Shown in pieces: positions 1 to 10,984 of a DNA stretch of 64,000 bases. The translations under genes and the position numbers were made by a program. Source of the stretch: Kingdonia uniflora (lineage: Eukaryota > Streptophyta > Magnoliopsida > Ranunculales > Circaeasteraceae); contig JACGCM010000635.1 of assembly GCA_014058105.1 (NCBI GenBank), positions 558,001-622,000 on the forward strand. Direction: 5' to 3'. Under the pieces are notes generated by a model. The model saw only the letters and a list, made by a program, of their open reading frames with translations, made no database searches and was not told where the DNA came from. Numbering within the stretch: the stretch's first letter is position 1; the number at the start of each line of letters is the position of its first letter.

Positions 1-1387
1 CTCATTCTCCATGAAAAATCTCTTCTTTGACGACCCTCCACCATCTGTCTTCTTCGGCATGATACTCCCTGATCCCCGAGGAGGGCACCCATCTCCCACA
101 GCAGTTGGCTTCACAATACTTCCTCTGTTGTTGATTGTCTAGTTTTCCTCCTGTCTGGAAGCAACGACGGATCATCTTCATGCACTCCCACCACCTTCAT
201 CCTCTTCCCCAGAGATACCCCCAACATCGCATCTATCTCTGTATCCGTATTGTACCCAAGCAAAGGCAGAATCTCCATAGGTAGACTATTATCAGCAACC
301 CTTTTGTTCTTTGCAGACATTTTCCCATTGATAACTGGAATTTCTACACCTTTCGCCCTCAATCTTTTCAACCCCGCCTCTTCGAACAAAGTACCTACTC
401 GATCCTGGTCGATAACCAAATTGTCGATACGACCAGATAAGCCCTTCCTTATCTTATGCAATTCTTCTTTCACTTCAGATTTTTTGTCCACCTCCTTCAA
501 AGCTGCAAACAAAAACAAATTCAGTCAAAACAATTTCAAAACACATTCAACAAGTCAAACATTAAAATTGCAATTACTTAACCACAAACCTAGGTGAAAG
601 GTATTTCTCTTTAAAGGTTTCCAAGAGTTTTTCTTGTCAAACTCATAATTACTAGAGACAAGTAACCGCTCATCGCTATATCCCCCCCATGTTGACACCA
701 TATCATAAAACAATGGTCTTTTCAGGAACCTCGCCAAGTAGAGGTAACCCAGCTTCTTTGGGTTCATCTTTAATGTGTAGTACACATATAAATCATCGAC
801 GGTGATCAACTCCTTCCCCCTGACCTGAAGTCGGCCATTTATCGCCCTACATACCCTAAAAAGGTCGTGCACATTTGGATTAAACTGACCATGTGCAACA
901 TCACAAAAGTTCATCAACTTTTTTTAGTCAGCTCGAAGGGGAAGTTTTAAAACTTTCTTAATTTGTTCTCGATGCACGAGAATTCCCCCAATGGAACATC
1001 CTGATCAACCATGTCATACTGGTACTCCTCTAACCTAATATCTCCCTGAATACCATATGTTTTCTTGAATCTCAAGATTTCTTTTGTCTCAGGATATTCT
1101 CCAAAATGCACATCCTCACCCTCCTCCACATCTTCCTCACCACCCCCGCTACCTTCTCGATCACTAACATGTGGTTTGTGATTGACATCTGTGTCGGTAG
1201 CCTCCTCATCAGACACCTCGATAACTCTAGGTACCACCCTAAACTGGTCTACACCAGCTGCATCTGCACTATGCGATCCTACTCTATAACTACCTCCTAA
1301 TTGTTGTGCATAAATGGTTACATCAATCTTCAAGGGCTCAAGACTCTCGTATATATCTTTATCGCCGATTTGAGTTGGTTCAGCCAT
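1..1387 (-). pseudogene. Diverged copy of the large antisense gene (L) of Tat-like gypsy elements, broken
   Basis: Three minus-strand frames in series (947-1387, 555-917, 111-518) form one broken gene, and coding may continue into bases 1-110. The start chosen is the ATG at 1387 (MAEPTQIG), just after a splice-acceptor-like TTTACAG. The N-terminal part is acidic (EEDVEEGEDVHF). The middle part aligns by eye with the L genes at 46.4-47.6 kb and 57.2-59.4 kb: [10 protein letters not shown] matches [29 protein letters not shown] matches PWFFNLCSTGRGWNKDLLIV, and SSNYEF matches RGNYENV. A frameshift near 960 and an in-frame TAA near 923 break it. The 111-518 part is lysine and glutamate rich. Function is unknown. 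The homology is seen in the sequence; that it came from a gypsy element is inferred, since no gag-pol lies beside it. Confidence 0.65.
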
Positions 1388-1397
1388 TTTAAAGAAC

Positions 1398-2156
1398 CTG
1401 TAAATCAGATTCCATATTTTTACAACAGTTAGTATTTATCATATCTGATACATATATATGTTCATAATCATTAGTTGTCGAGATTACTCTTAGACAAGTC
1501 GATCTCTTTACTATTTGCTACTATTATTATTACATTTACATACAGTTCTCGATAAAATTTAGTTATCGTTATTGCTAAAGTCATTTCAACATTTCACTTT
1601 ACTACAACAATTTCTTATTCTCATTACACTTTCAATATTTATTTGAAATATTGAGTATTTCATAACTTTAACTTTTATCGAATGTCAGGGAACTTCAAAG
1701 ATCTCGAAGATCCTTCATCAGTTTCCCGCCAAAATCACTCTCTTCAACATACGGTTAACACCCTCTCCGGCATAAATTTTGGCCATCTCTAACAAATTTC
1801 AAAATGACCCCTTAAACCTCGCGGCAACCACAACTAATTCCCTGAGATCACGCCTTATTCACCGCATCGCCAGCCACCTTTTCTCCACTCTTCACTACCA
1901 ATTACGCTAATCAATCACCACCCCACACCCTTTATTAACCTTACGACTCCATTGTCTCCACAACCATCACCATTAACAACTCGCATATCCAAACCCTAAC
2001 CCCAATAATTTCTACCATTTTTCATTCACACAAATCACACATTATACTACCCTTACGCCAATTACATTCTACTCGTCTTACTATATTAAACAAATACATT
2101 CAAACATTCAAACAACAACTTATAAACACAAAAAATCATCATCACAGTTCACTAAC
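1398..2156 (-). other. Candidate 5'-UTR intron of the 0-1.4 kb L copy
   Basis: On the minus strand a donor-like CAAG|GTTAGT (splits at 2157/2156) and an acceptor TTTACAG|GTTC (1398/1397) bracket 759 bp of AT-rich DNA with no convincing coding frame. The start codon follows 11 bases after the acceptor. The same arrangement of TATA box, short leader exon, intron and ATG is seen in the L genes of G2 and G4, where the intron is 276-293 bp. The layout is observed; splicing is inferred. Confidence 0.4.
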
Positions 2157-2332
2157 CTTGTTTATGTGCTACTTCATTATCTCTTTCTTTTGCTCGCTTT
2201 GTTCTTGCAATCAACACCCTGATCTCCCCTTTCACAATTATAGACAATAACTCTATAGAAGAGCATAAATAGTTTGTACCAAACGAAATCTTTTCTGAAC
2301 TTGCAAAATGTGAATAGTCGCCAACCTCCACC

Positions 2333-2341
2333 CTATTTATA
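2333..2341 (-). promoter_or_regulatory. TATA box for the L copy
   Basis: Minus-strand TATAAATAG, a consensus plant TATA box, lies about 175 bp upstream of the candidate donor at 2156. This spacing is close to that of the L promoters in G2 and G4. No other element was identified. Confidence 0.45.
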
Positions 2342-2388
2342 GACCTCACGTGACTCTTCGTCGCACCGCTTTATGACCGTTCAGATCC

Positions 2389-2634
2389 TCAAACATAACT
2401 CCTTTTATGACTTTTCTCAATGTCTTTGACACTTTGCCTTCTCAACATTAACAAACCCCTACATTCTTGCTCCAATCCTTCCATATTTTGAATAATTTCT
2501 TCTGCTACATTCCTACTCGACAGAGCACACCCTATCATATGATAAAGACGATATATATCATTTTTCTTATACTTTACACTTTTACCTAGTAGAACACACC
2601 TTGTCATACTCCCTCTTTTCGTTAATTTCCCCAT
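2389..2634 (-). pseudogene. Small ORF of unknown function, possible counterpart of S2
   Basis: An 81-codon minus-strand frame rich in basic residues (KSVKYKKNDIYRLYHMIG). It has no domain I recognise. It sits between the L promoter and another TATA-preceded frame, the position occupied by S2 in G2 and G4. I see no convincing sequence match to S2, so the link rests on position. Its first ATG is only about 25 bp below the TATA box at 2658-2664, so translation would more likely begin at the second methionine (SMTRCVLLG). Confidence 0.3.
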
Positions 2635-2657
2635 TTAGCTACTTTACCTACAAATCC

Positions 2658-2664
2658 TTATATA
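2658..2664 (-). promoter_or_regulatory. TATA box upstream of the small ORF at 2389-2634
   Basis: Minus-strand GATATATAAGG. It is the second of three TATA boxes in the 0-3.2 kb region that precede minus-strand frames. Confidence 0.35.
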
Positions 2665-2962
2665 TCAGGGCACATATTCGATAACATACACAACTCATTT
2701 TATTCGACATTCGAAAGACATTTGCTCATGCATTTTTCCATTCCCAACTTTTCAACAAGTACATAATATCTTCGGCAAAATCATACTTTACTTCCAACTC
2801 ACAACTACTTTACTACATTTCATTTATCACAACAATTACATCATTACAGACATCTACTTCTACAACATTACAACTTTATAAACCCCTAGCTGCAGTTTCA
2901 TCTTCCCATTTTACCAACAACTTCGCTCGAGTCCATATACCACCAACACGTTCAGGTGGACG

Positions 2963-3169
2963 TCAATATTGCAATTTGTAACAGAACTCAAAATCCTCCT
3001 CAGCTTCCTTCGCCTCTACCACGCCTATCCCTTTGTAATATGGCTCTTCAGGATCATCCATATGCATTTGACAATCCTGAGAGCCAAAATACCAACTATA
3101 AAGTACCCAGTACATCGCCTGAACACGTCTGTACACTGCACTCCGAGCTTGCATTCTCATCTTTACCAT
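2963..3169 (-). pseudogene. Small ORF of unknown function, possible counterpart of S1
   Basis: The minus-strand frame is open from 3196 to 2963. I start it at the methionine near 3169 because the upstream ATG lies above the expected transcription start of the TATA box at 3205-3213. It encodes a short protein with a tryptophan/tyrosine-rich middle (MYWVLYSWYFGS) and an acidic tail (EAKEAEEDFEF). It sits where S1 sits in G2 and G4, but I see no clear residue alignment with S1. An overlapping plus-strand frame (2956-3645) looks like a chance opening. Confidence 0.3.
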
Positions 3170-3204
3170 CTTACCTGACTGATCCACATTTAACACACAA
3201 ACAA

Positions 3205-3213
3205 CTATTTATA
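3205..3213 (-). promoter_or_regulatory. TATA box upstream of the small ORF at 2963-3169
   Basis: Minus-strand GGGTATAAATAG, the third TATA box of the 0-3.2 kb set. It closely resembles the box before S1 in G2 at 43855. Confidence 0.4.
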
Positions 3214-3911
3214 CCCACCCCAGTCAAGCTCAACTCACCTGCATTTACTCTGACTTGGAACTCTACAATTTTAAAGTCAAATCAATCAACCTCGAAATCT
3301 GTTCCTGGACCTACTAAGTCAAAATATGTTCGAGATATTATGAATGAGCCTTATTTATTTTTTGTACATTTTACGTTCGACATTTTATCATTGATGACTT
3401 ATGTTCTACAAATTATAGTTGGCAAACACAATAATAAGATTTCGACAAAAATAACTTTATTTATTATACAAAGTTACATTTCACATTCGATAACTTCATC
3501 CTTCAACTACATAACATCACTTTACATTTCATCTCTTACATCTAAAATCTCATTTACATATTCTTCGATAACCAGCTCATGTTTTCTATTTTTCTCTGTC
3601 TTTTCACCAGAATCTGACATTAAAGCCTCTTTCGCCAAAATCTAACATTTCTTCTGATAAAAGCAGGGCCAACAATATCCAAAGAAACTAACTGAATCTC
3701 AAGTCAGACATGCTCCTGTAGCAGCACTGCAGCAAACATATCCAAGGAGGTCAGTAAGCTCTCATGATCCCTGAATGCCCAGCCGACCTTCCCTTCATCA
3801 TCTTCAATATGAGTAGAAGCCCCTTCTCCAAAAATTTGCCGACCTTCCCTACCTCCTGATGCAGCAAAAGTCACTAGCCCCTGTACCTTCCCCTCTCATT
3901 ATTGTATTACT
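3214..3911. other. No gene recognised
   Basis: AT-rich sequence with a long plus-strand opening of low complexity (Ser, Thr, Ile, Phe) that has no domain signature. If the 0-3.2 kb cassette is the 3' part of a plus-strand gypsy element, its polypurine tract and 3' LTR should lie here, but I could not recognise them. The last 250 bp may be gag-related copia sequence; this is weak. Confidence 0.3.
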
Positions 3912-4343
3912 TTTATAGATAACGCTACTCGTAAACTGTAGGTCTACTTTGTGCAAAACAAATTAGATGTATTTGATAAGTTCAAAAAGTGGAAGGCTCT
4001 AGTTAAAAATGAAACTGGCTTGAAACTGAAGTGTCTTAGGTCAGATAACGAAGGCGAGTACTATAATGATGAGTTTGAAGACTTTTGCGCATCAAATAGG
4101 ATTAGGCGACAAAAAACTATTCCCAGAACACTACAGCAAAATAGGGTTGCAGAACGCATGAACCAAATTATAAACGAAAGAGCGAGGAGTATGAGACTTA
4201 GCGTAGGATTGCCAAAATGTTTTTGGGTGGATGCGGCTAGTACGGCAGCGTACTTGATAAACAGAGGGCCTAAGATAACTTTGGACTTTGGATTTCCTGA
4301 AGAAGTATGGACCGGTAAAAAAGTAAATTTTTTACTTACGTAG
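3912..4343 (+). pseudogene. Copia A integrase core fragment
   Basis: The frame before the ATG-bounded ORF already reads integrase (FIDNATRKL then a TAG where tryptophan is usual). It continues through LDVFDKFKKWKALV, LKCLRSDNEGEY (second catalytic Asp region), TIPRTLQQNRVAERMNQ (catalytic Glu region; family consensus is TPQQNGVAER) and CFWVDAASTAAYLINR. These are standard Ty1-copia rve-domain motifs. The N-terminal zinc-binding part and first Asp are missing. The frame ends in a stop where the C-terminal domain should start; degraded C-terminal sequence follows to about 4560. Confidence 0.9.
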
Positions 4344-4559
4344 TTTAATTAGGCTATACATCATATGTTCTTCATACTTCAGATACAAGGACCAAGTTGG
4401 ATGTAAAGTCAATGAAGTGCATATTCATTGGATATGGTGGTGATGAATGTGGGTACTAATTTTGGGATGCGAAGAATCAGAAAGTCATCCAGAGCTGAAA
4501 TGTTACATTCAATGAGGAAGTTTTATGTAAAGACTTCAAAGTACATGTGAAAAGGAATC

Positions 4560-5400
4560 AAAGTGAAGCAGCAGAAAATATCGACATTGAATTTGAATCC
4601 TCTCGAGAGGTTGATAAAGAAGTAGTGATTCAGTCTGATGCACTTGAAACACGAGAACTCTAGCTAGGTACATTAACTCCCTATATCACTTATTACTTAC
4701 AGATGATGGTAAAACAGAAAGTTACATCGAGACTTTAGATGTGGAAGCCAAAAGCAAGTGAGAGCTTGTTATGGATGATGAGATGCAGTCATTGTCAGTA
4801 AATCAAACTTGGGACTTATACTGAAAGGGAAGATAATATTATACATCAAGTGGGTATAGAGACTAAAGCATGAATCTGACAGTTCAAGGAGATTCAAGGC
4901 TAGACTTGTGGTGAAGGGCTTTCGGCAAAAAGAATGTGTTGATTTTGGTGAGATATTTGCTCTTGTTATTAAAATGTATACTATTCATGTTGTGATGAAT
5001 ATAGTTATAGTTGAAGATTTACATCTTGAGCAGCTTGATGTCAAGACAACATTTCTTTATGGCAACCTTGATGAAGAAATCTATATGAAACAGCCAAAAA
5101 TGTATTTAGTTAAAAGGGAAAGAAGATCTAATATGTATGCTCGCGAAGAGCTTATATGGTTTAAAACAAGTGTTGTGGCAGTGGTATTTGAAGTTTGATC
5201 GATTCATGTTTAGAAGTGGTTTTCCGAAATATAATGCAGATCACTGTTATTTTATCAAAAATACGGGAAACTCATATATTATTCTACTTCTTTATGTAGA
5301 TGATATGCTAGTAGCAAGTGCCGACATAAGCGAGATTGCCAAGTTGAAGGAACAGTTGTCCCCAGAGTTTTTTAGGAAGGACTTGGGTACGGCAAAATAA
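4560..5400 (+). pseudogene. Copia A reverse transcriptase, broken
   Basis: The copia RT domain is split over several frames. Recognisable blocks are the fingers (RFKARLVVKGFRQKECVDFG, EIFALVIKM, HLEQLDVKTTFLYGNLDEEIYMKQP) from about 4890 to 5090, then the palm from 5137 (SLYGLKQVLWQWYLKFD). The catalytic YVDD is intact within LLLYVDDMLVASAD near 5296-5320. Frameshifts near 5115 and several stops between 4560 and 4890 disable it. The enzyme copies element RNA into cDNA. Confidence 0.92.
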
Positions 5401-6255
5401 GTTCTTAGTATGTGTATTACTCGATACATAAATCGGCGAGAATTGAAGTTATATCAAGCTTAGTGCATCGACAAAGTACTTCAGCAGTTTAATATGGATG
5501 GTTCTAAGGTTGTTAGTACAGCATTGAGAGGTTACTTTAAATTGCCAAGGCAGTGTTGTCCGAAGACGCGGAAGGATCACGATGAGTTACGAAAAGTTTT
5601 TTATTCATCAGCGGTTAATAGTCTTATGTACGCTATGATTTGTGCGAGACCAAATATTGCCCAAACAGATGGAATTGTTAGTAGGTATATGAATAATCTA
5701 AGCAAGATGCATTTGAGAGCTGTGAAATTGATAATTAGGTATCTAAAGAGGACTCAAGATATGATATTATGTTATGGGGGTTCCCAAATATACTTATAGG
5801 GTTTCATAGATTATGATATGGCGGGTGACATTGATAGGCGGAAGAGTACTAGTGGCTTCGTATTTACATTGGGAAGTGGTACGGTTACTTGGGGTTCGAG
5901 GTTACAGAAGATAGTATCTTTGTCTACGATGGAGGCAGAATATGCTGACGCTACAGAAGCTTGCAAGGATATTGTTTGGCTTAAAGGGTTGATTAAAGAG
6001 CTCGGTAAAAAACAACATCTTCCTAAGTTGTATAACGATAGTCAAAGCGTGATTCACTTAGCGAAGAATGTAGCTTTTCACTCTTGGATCAGGCATATTG
6101 ATATTCGATATTATTATATTTGCTCGCTCCTCGAGGACAGTGTGTTGAAGCTCATGAAAATTCATATTGATGTGAATCCGACCAATATATTTATGAAGGT
6201 GGTAACATTCCAGAAGGTGACGACGTGTACAACTTCTGTGGGTCTTCATAGTTGA
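5401..6255 (+). pseudogene. Copia A RNase H domain and pol C-terminus
   Basis: The connection region (NSLMYAMICARPNIAQTDGIV, 5494-5799) leads to RNase H at 5818-6255. Acidic residues at the expected motifs are present: STMEAEYADATEA and LYNDSQSVIHLAKN, then RHIDIRYYYI. The protein ends TTCTTSVGLHS, and the same C-terminus is seen in copia D (CSTSVGLHI), so this is the natural end of pol. One stop near 5799 and small shifts separate the pieces. Confidence 0.9.
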
Positions 6256-6332
6256 AGGTCCGGGTAGCCCGAGCAATTCATTATTGAAAATCTAGAGATG
6301 GGTTACGATAGATTCGATTTCAAGTGGAAGAT

Positions 6333-7004
6333 TGTTGAGGATTGAACTCGAATTATGATTGTGGATGTTCATTAGAGTCCGTGTGGCGAAAGAGGATCGA
6401 AGACGGAAGAGAAAGATTATTTGTATGAGCTTTTGGTGTTCTGTTCGAACATAAGAGGTAGAGACTTCTATGTTTGAATAGACTTTTGTGTCTGCTCGAA
6501 TAGAAGTCTCAGAACTTGTTTTATTCGAATAGACTTTGGGTCTGCTCGAATAGATGTCTCAAAACTTAGTTTGTTTGAATAGACCTTGGTTTCTGCTTGA
6601 ATAGACCTCGTAAACACAATTTTAGAAGTTTAGAGCTTGGACGTTGGCTTGTCTCGCGATCCGTACTTTGAGCCCTAAGTTGTGTAATAACCTCCCAAGT
6701 ATATAAGGGATAGTTAGTGTGTTTCTTAGGTAATCTTTTTTGGTGAGTTTAACTCTAGAGAGAACTAGGGTTTGTGAAATTTATTGAAGCTTTGAGGAAG
6801 CTTGGAGATATCAATTGTAACCTGTTGGATTATAGTAGATTGCTCGCGGGGAGCGGTTTTTCATCTTAAATGATTTTCTACTTCCCTCCTCCGGGTAAAT
6901 CTTGTCCTTATTATTTGTTCTTCGTATTGGTTTATTTTTCGTTTGGCGATTTTCGCATTTCGTTCTTGTCGTAGAAGAGAGATTAACTACCTCTATTCTG
7001 AACA
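6333..7004 (+). repeat. 3' LTR of copia A
   Basis: A 672-bp LTR running TGTTGAGG...TGAACA. It follows the polypurine tract and matches the LTRs of copia C and D along its length. The first half holds clustered palindromic TTCGAATAGA-like motifs, and the end reads GATTAACTACC, the counterpart of GATTAGCCACT in copia C. No target duplication can be checked because the left side is lost. Confidence 0.88.
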
Positions 7005-7450
7005 AACCTCCAAGAGATAATCGTTGCAGAATTTATTGATTCAAAAAATAGCATGATACCAATATCGAGTAGGGACTCTTAATCAAGCTTCATTCGCATA
7101 AAATTTACTGATTCTTGCCTCCGCTAAACTACTTTTATTTCTTTATATTTTTGACTCAAAATTTGGGTGATTCTGGGGAATCTATCAATTCTTCTAGAGA
7201 ATTGCCATCATTTTAGATCTCTTCAACAAGGACTCAAACAGATATCCGTACAACTTTTAGATCATTTGGGTATATGATATAGTTGAAAGATATGAGTCTA
7301 AGGCTATGCTTGGTATCTCGGAAACATTCATAATGGGATAATTTTGGCATCTCCTATCCCTTAGATTCAGTTATGAGAGAAAAGTACAGAAAATCCAATA
7401 GCCATCAATTGGTGACTTACAAGAAATTCCTAAGGGCTAAGGACGGAATA
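7005..7450. other. No gene recognised
   Basis: AT-rich sequence between the copia A LTR and the tandem array. The last 200 bp may be a very worn first unit of that array (GGGCTAAGGACGGAATA resembles the unit ends). Nothing coding was seen. Confidence 0.35.
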
Positions 7451-8928
7451 TTTTTTGTTGTATCTATAGTAGAAATTTTAAATTTTCTCCAAAATTGGGG
7501 GATAAAGATCTTGTTTAGAGCTAGTTGACTATGGGTAACAACTAATAGGGCAGGTGAGATGGAGCTCATGTTAGATCAACAGGCGCTTAGGATAGTCCTC
7601 ATTCCCAAGCGTTACAAAGGGAACTTATTTTTTATCGTATCTAAAGTAGAGAATGTAAATTCTCTGCTAAGTTGGAGGATACAAGATATTGTCGCGCGGC
7701 AGCTAATTACGTATAATAAACAAAACTGGTAAAATAGGACACATGTGAGATCAAGAGGCACGTTCGATGGTCCTTAGTTTTAGTCATTACAGACATAACT
7801 TAATATTTTTCATATCTAAAGCAGTGAATTAACCTTCTCCTAAATTGGAGAATAATAGATCTTGTCTACAGCTAATTTACTGCAGTGTGGTCAAATAAGA
7901 CACGTGTAAGATCAAGAGGCACTTAGAATGGCCCTCAGTCCTAAAATTTATAGAGGGAACTTAATTTTTGCTGCATCTAAACCATAAAATTTATATTCTC
8001 TTATGTTTTGGCACATCTAAAGCAGAGAATTTATATTTTCTCCTATATTCAAGAAAAAAAATTGTGTTAGCAGACAATTAACAACTGTTAACAAGGCTGG
8101 TCACATAGGACACATGTAAGATCAATAGACACATGGGAGGGTCCTTGGTCCTTGGTCCTTGATCAATCGTAAGTTCTAGAGAGAACTTAATTTTTTAAGC
8201 ATCTAAAGCAAAGAATTTAATTTCTCTCCTAAGTCGAAGGATAAATGATTTTTTCTAAAGCTAATTGACTATGGGTAGCATGGCTGGTCGGTTAAAACAC
8301 ATGTTAGTTCACGAAGCACTTAGGACGGTTGTTAGTCCATATAGGGAACTTAAGTCTCGTCGTTTCTAAAGCAAAGAATGTCAATCCTCAACTAAAATGA
8401 AGGATAAGAGATATTATCTGCAACTAATCAACTATAATTAATAAGGCTAGTAAAATAGGACGCATGTAGGATCTAGATCTCAGCGGTCCTCAATCCTAAG
8501 TGGAGGGAACTTAATTTTGGTTGTATCTAAAGTAAAGAAAGTAAATTCTCTACTAAATTGGAGGATTAGATATATTGTTTGTAGCTAGTTAACTACAATT
8601 ATCAAAACTAGTAAAATAGAATACGTGTAAGATCAAGAGGCGCTTAGGAAGTTTCTCGGTCCTAGGCACTACATAGGAAACTTAATTTTTGTCGTATCGA
8701 ATTTAAATTCTCCACTAAATTTGAGAATAAGAGATCTTATCTACCTCTACTTAACTACAATTAAGGCAGTATCGAATTTAAATCTTCCACTGAATTGGAG
8801 AATAAGAGATCTTGTCTACATCTACTTAACTACAATTGACATAGTTGGTCCCATCGGACACATGTAACGGACACATGTAAGATCAAGCGATGCGTGAGAG
8901 GGTCCTTGATCCTAAGCGCAAAGGAATG
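7451..8928. repeat. Degenerate tandem array, units of about 160-225 bp
   Basis: About eight diverged copies of one unit lie head to tail. Each carries TATCTAAAGTAGAGAAT-like, AATTCTCTACTAAATTGGAG-like, GATCTTGTCTACAGCTAATT-like, GGACACATGTAAGATCAAGA-like and GTCCTCAGTCCTAAG-like blocks and ends in GGGAACTTA. Unit ends are near 7627, 7803, 7964, 8190, 8351, 8512, 8681 and 8928. Some units contain internal duplications, for example two cores in 8682-8928. No ORF runs through it. It looks like an old satellite-like or minisatellite array; its origin is unknown. Confidence 0.75.
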
Positions 8929-9244
8929 ACATTACTCTCCTTGCGAGATCTAGGATAATCCAATGGAGTAATGCCCCTCACCAATTTAACTGTCCTGGTT
9001 TATAGAAAAAAATTAGTACATTGGGCATTGGGCATGTCTTCTCCTTTAAGGCGAAGAAGAAACAATGGGGTTTCCCAACTTCTTATTTTAAACACCAATG
9101 AGCTCAAGATAACATCAAATCACCCATCCTTGTAGCCACTCAACCAAGCTAGAAAGAGAACATGCATAGACATGAAGTAAAAGTTTGAGCATAAGAACAA
9201 AGCACATAAATTTTTTTTACTAGAACCAAATAAATTACTACAAA
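8929..9244. other. No gene recognised
   Basis: AT-rich sequence with a poly-A/T-rich stretch near 9205-9220 and nothing coding. Confidence 0.3.
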
Positions 9245-9553
9245 CATTCCCTAACTACAGGTCAACCAACAAAACTTGTAAACTGTGAGAACCCTATTTT
9301 TTTATTTTTTTTTTAGGAAATACAGGCAACTATTAAAAACATGAAAACAAGATGTACCCATTGGAGAATGCTCATCAAACATAGGAAAAACCAAGAAAAC
9401 CCCAGCACATTCCCTACTACAGGTCAACCAACAAAACTCGTAAACTGTGAGAACCCCATTTTTTTATTTATTTTTAGGAAATACACGCAACTATTAAAAA
9501 CATGAAAGCAAGATGTACCCATTGGAGAATGCTCATCAAACATAGGAAAAAAC
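9245..9553. repeat. Tandem duplication, about 163-bp unit
   Basis: Two adjacent copies begin at 9245 (CATTCCCTAACTACAGG) and 9408 (CATTCCCTACTACAGG). Both contain GTCAACCAACAAAACT, a T-rich stretch, and CCATTGGAGAATGCTCATC. They differ by a few substitutions and T-run length, so the duplication is fairly young compared with the array to the left. Confidence 0.85.
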
Positions 9554-9640
9554 ATGAAGAAGTTGATACATAAGATGCAAAGCATCTTAACACTAGAGAG
9601 ATGAAGGGACCTGTTGGATGTGCTCAGTGGTGACATTGTT

Positions 9641-9895
9641 ATGTGTTATGGCCCGAGCCCTTTATTGGCACTGATATTGTCCCCCACCTTTACCACCTAG
9701 TCGATCCACCGATCTTAACAATCTCCACCTACCGTTAGTCAACAACCATCTATTTTAAGCTTCACGGAAGCGAACATGAGCTCACAATAGTTTCACAATA
9801 GTTTCTCAGCCGAACAGTCGGCTTAACACCATTTGTTAGGGCCCGAGCCCCTATTGCATTGATATTGTCCCCACTTTTACCACCTAGTATAGGTT
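9641..9895. repeat. Short direct repeats of an interspersed repeat
   Basis: A block reading GGCCCGAGCCC, TATTG, GATATTGTCC, CACCTTTACCACCTAGT occurs near 9649-9700 and again near 9842-9890. The spacing suggests the ends of a short non-autonomous element, but I could not set its borders. No coding content was seen. Confidence 0.5.
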
Positions 9896-10057
9896 AGGTG
9901 TGGGGTTTTATCCGGAAAAGCCTCGGTATAATTTAATAGTCCGTATCTCCTTATATCTTTGTCTGTACTACATCTTCTACCCAATGTGGGAGTAATTTTG
10001 ATCCACTGATCTTATCAATAATTTTCATTCCAAAACTTAGATTTTGCATTACAACTC

Positions 10058-10225
10058 TACTACATAAAAACTAGGTATTAGTGTGTGCGCAGCTATTAAC
10101 AACGGTTATATATGTCGTAAAACTAGCTAATCTGCCGACACATATATCTGACGAAAATTAATATATGCGTCGTATTTTGCACGAACTATCATTGTAATTT
10201 CCAACTATTATATATGTCGTATTTT
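10058..10225. repeat. Left subterminal repeat zone of the CACTA element
   Basis: Copies of TATATGTCGTA-type motifs lie near 10109, 10163 and 10211, with single-base variants. They mirror the denser motif array at the right end and are the expected binding region for a TNPA-like protein. Confidence 0.7.
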
Positions 10226-10984
10226 ATTGTATTTGTGATAGATAGTGGTGTCATTTTGGTTAACTATAATAAGAAACCAAAACCTTCATGAATCTTCAGT
10301 ATCTCACCTCTTAACTTTGCCCTTTTCCTCCCCTCTTCTATGTGAAAATATCCCTCGGTCCTCTTTATTTCAAAAATTCGAAGAGACTTCCAGTTCTCAA
10401 ACCCTAACAGGTACGAATCTCTCTCAACAAATCAAACTAGATTTGATTGAAATTGTGATCTGTTGGTTTTGTTTTTATTAGAATTGATGAACATTTGATG
10501 CTTTCTTCATCACATCAACATTTTGTTGAGAAATTAAGTTAGGTCTTCGATCAAAATCTATGAATCCAGTTCTGTTATGTCTTGGTTTCGAGTGAATAAT
10601 TATTTGTTGTTTGATTCAATTATCTCTAGACTTATAATGCGAAAAACCCCAAACAAGTTTCACTCATCCGAGACATTTTAAATTTGCTTGATCTTCTCAC
10701 AAAAATGGTTGCTAGACCAAAAATACCATTCTACATCTGTAAGTTCATATATCACTCCTCCAAAGAAGTAGATCAAGGACATGTCTCAGGATTTCTCTTA
10801 GACTTACCAAAAGGTAAATAGTTTTTCTCTTGTTTTAATCTTCTACTTCAATGTCCATGTTGTGGCTGCAACTTGTAACCTTAATTTAGATTATAGCATT
10901 TCTCATGGCCATAGATTTTAAAGTATACATGAATTTAGGTACTTCTCCCTTGTCCTAATTCTACCAATAAGTAATATAACTAAG
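10226..10984 (+). other. Gene-like sequence carried in the CACTA element (left part)
   Basis: The stretch looks like captured 5' gene sequence. A pyrimidine-rich leader (CCTTTTCCTCCCCTCTTC) runs into AACCCTAACAG|GTACGAATC, a donor-like site near 10412. A possible short exon carries ATGGTTGCTAGACC near 10705 and ends CATCT|GTAAGTTC near 10741. An open frame at 10245-10481 has no recognisable domain. That it was captured from a host gene is inferred from its splice-like organisation; I cannot name the parent. Confidence 0.35.

Larger units (their letters stand above)
3912..7004 (+). mobile_element. Ty1-copia retrotransposon A, 5'-truncated, with 3' LTR
   Basis: Pol remnants occur in copia order, integrase then reverse transcriptase then RNase H, followed by a polypurine tract (CAAGTGGAAGAT, about 6321-6332) and a 3' LTR. 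No 5' LTR, gag or protease was found on the left. The pol sequence and LTR closely match copia D (25.0-30.2 kb, minus) and, more weakly, copia C (20.1-24.3 kb), so all three belong to one family. Numerous stops and frameshifts make it inactive. Confidence 0.9.

Noticed and set aside
2152..2349. Minus-strand 65-codon frame
   Set aside because: Its start overlaps the L TATA box at 2333-2341, so the ATG would lie above the transcription start; no homologue in G2 or G4.
2956..3645. Long plus-strand open frame of 229 codons
   Set aside because: Low-complexity Ser/Thr/Ile/Phe composition in its second half, no motif, and it lies opposite the TATA-preceded minus-strand frame; read as a chance opening.
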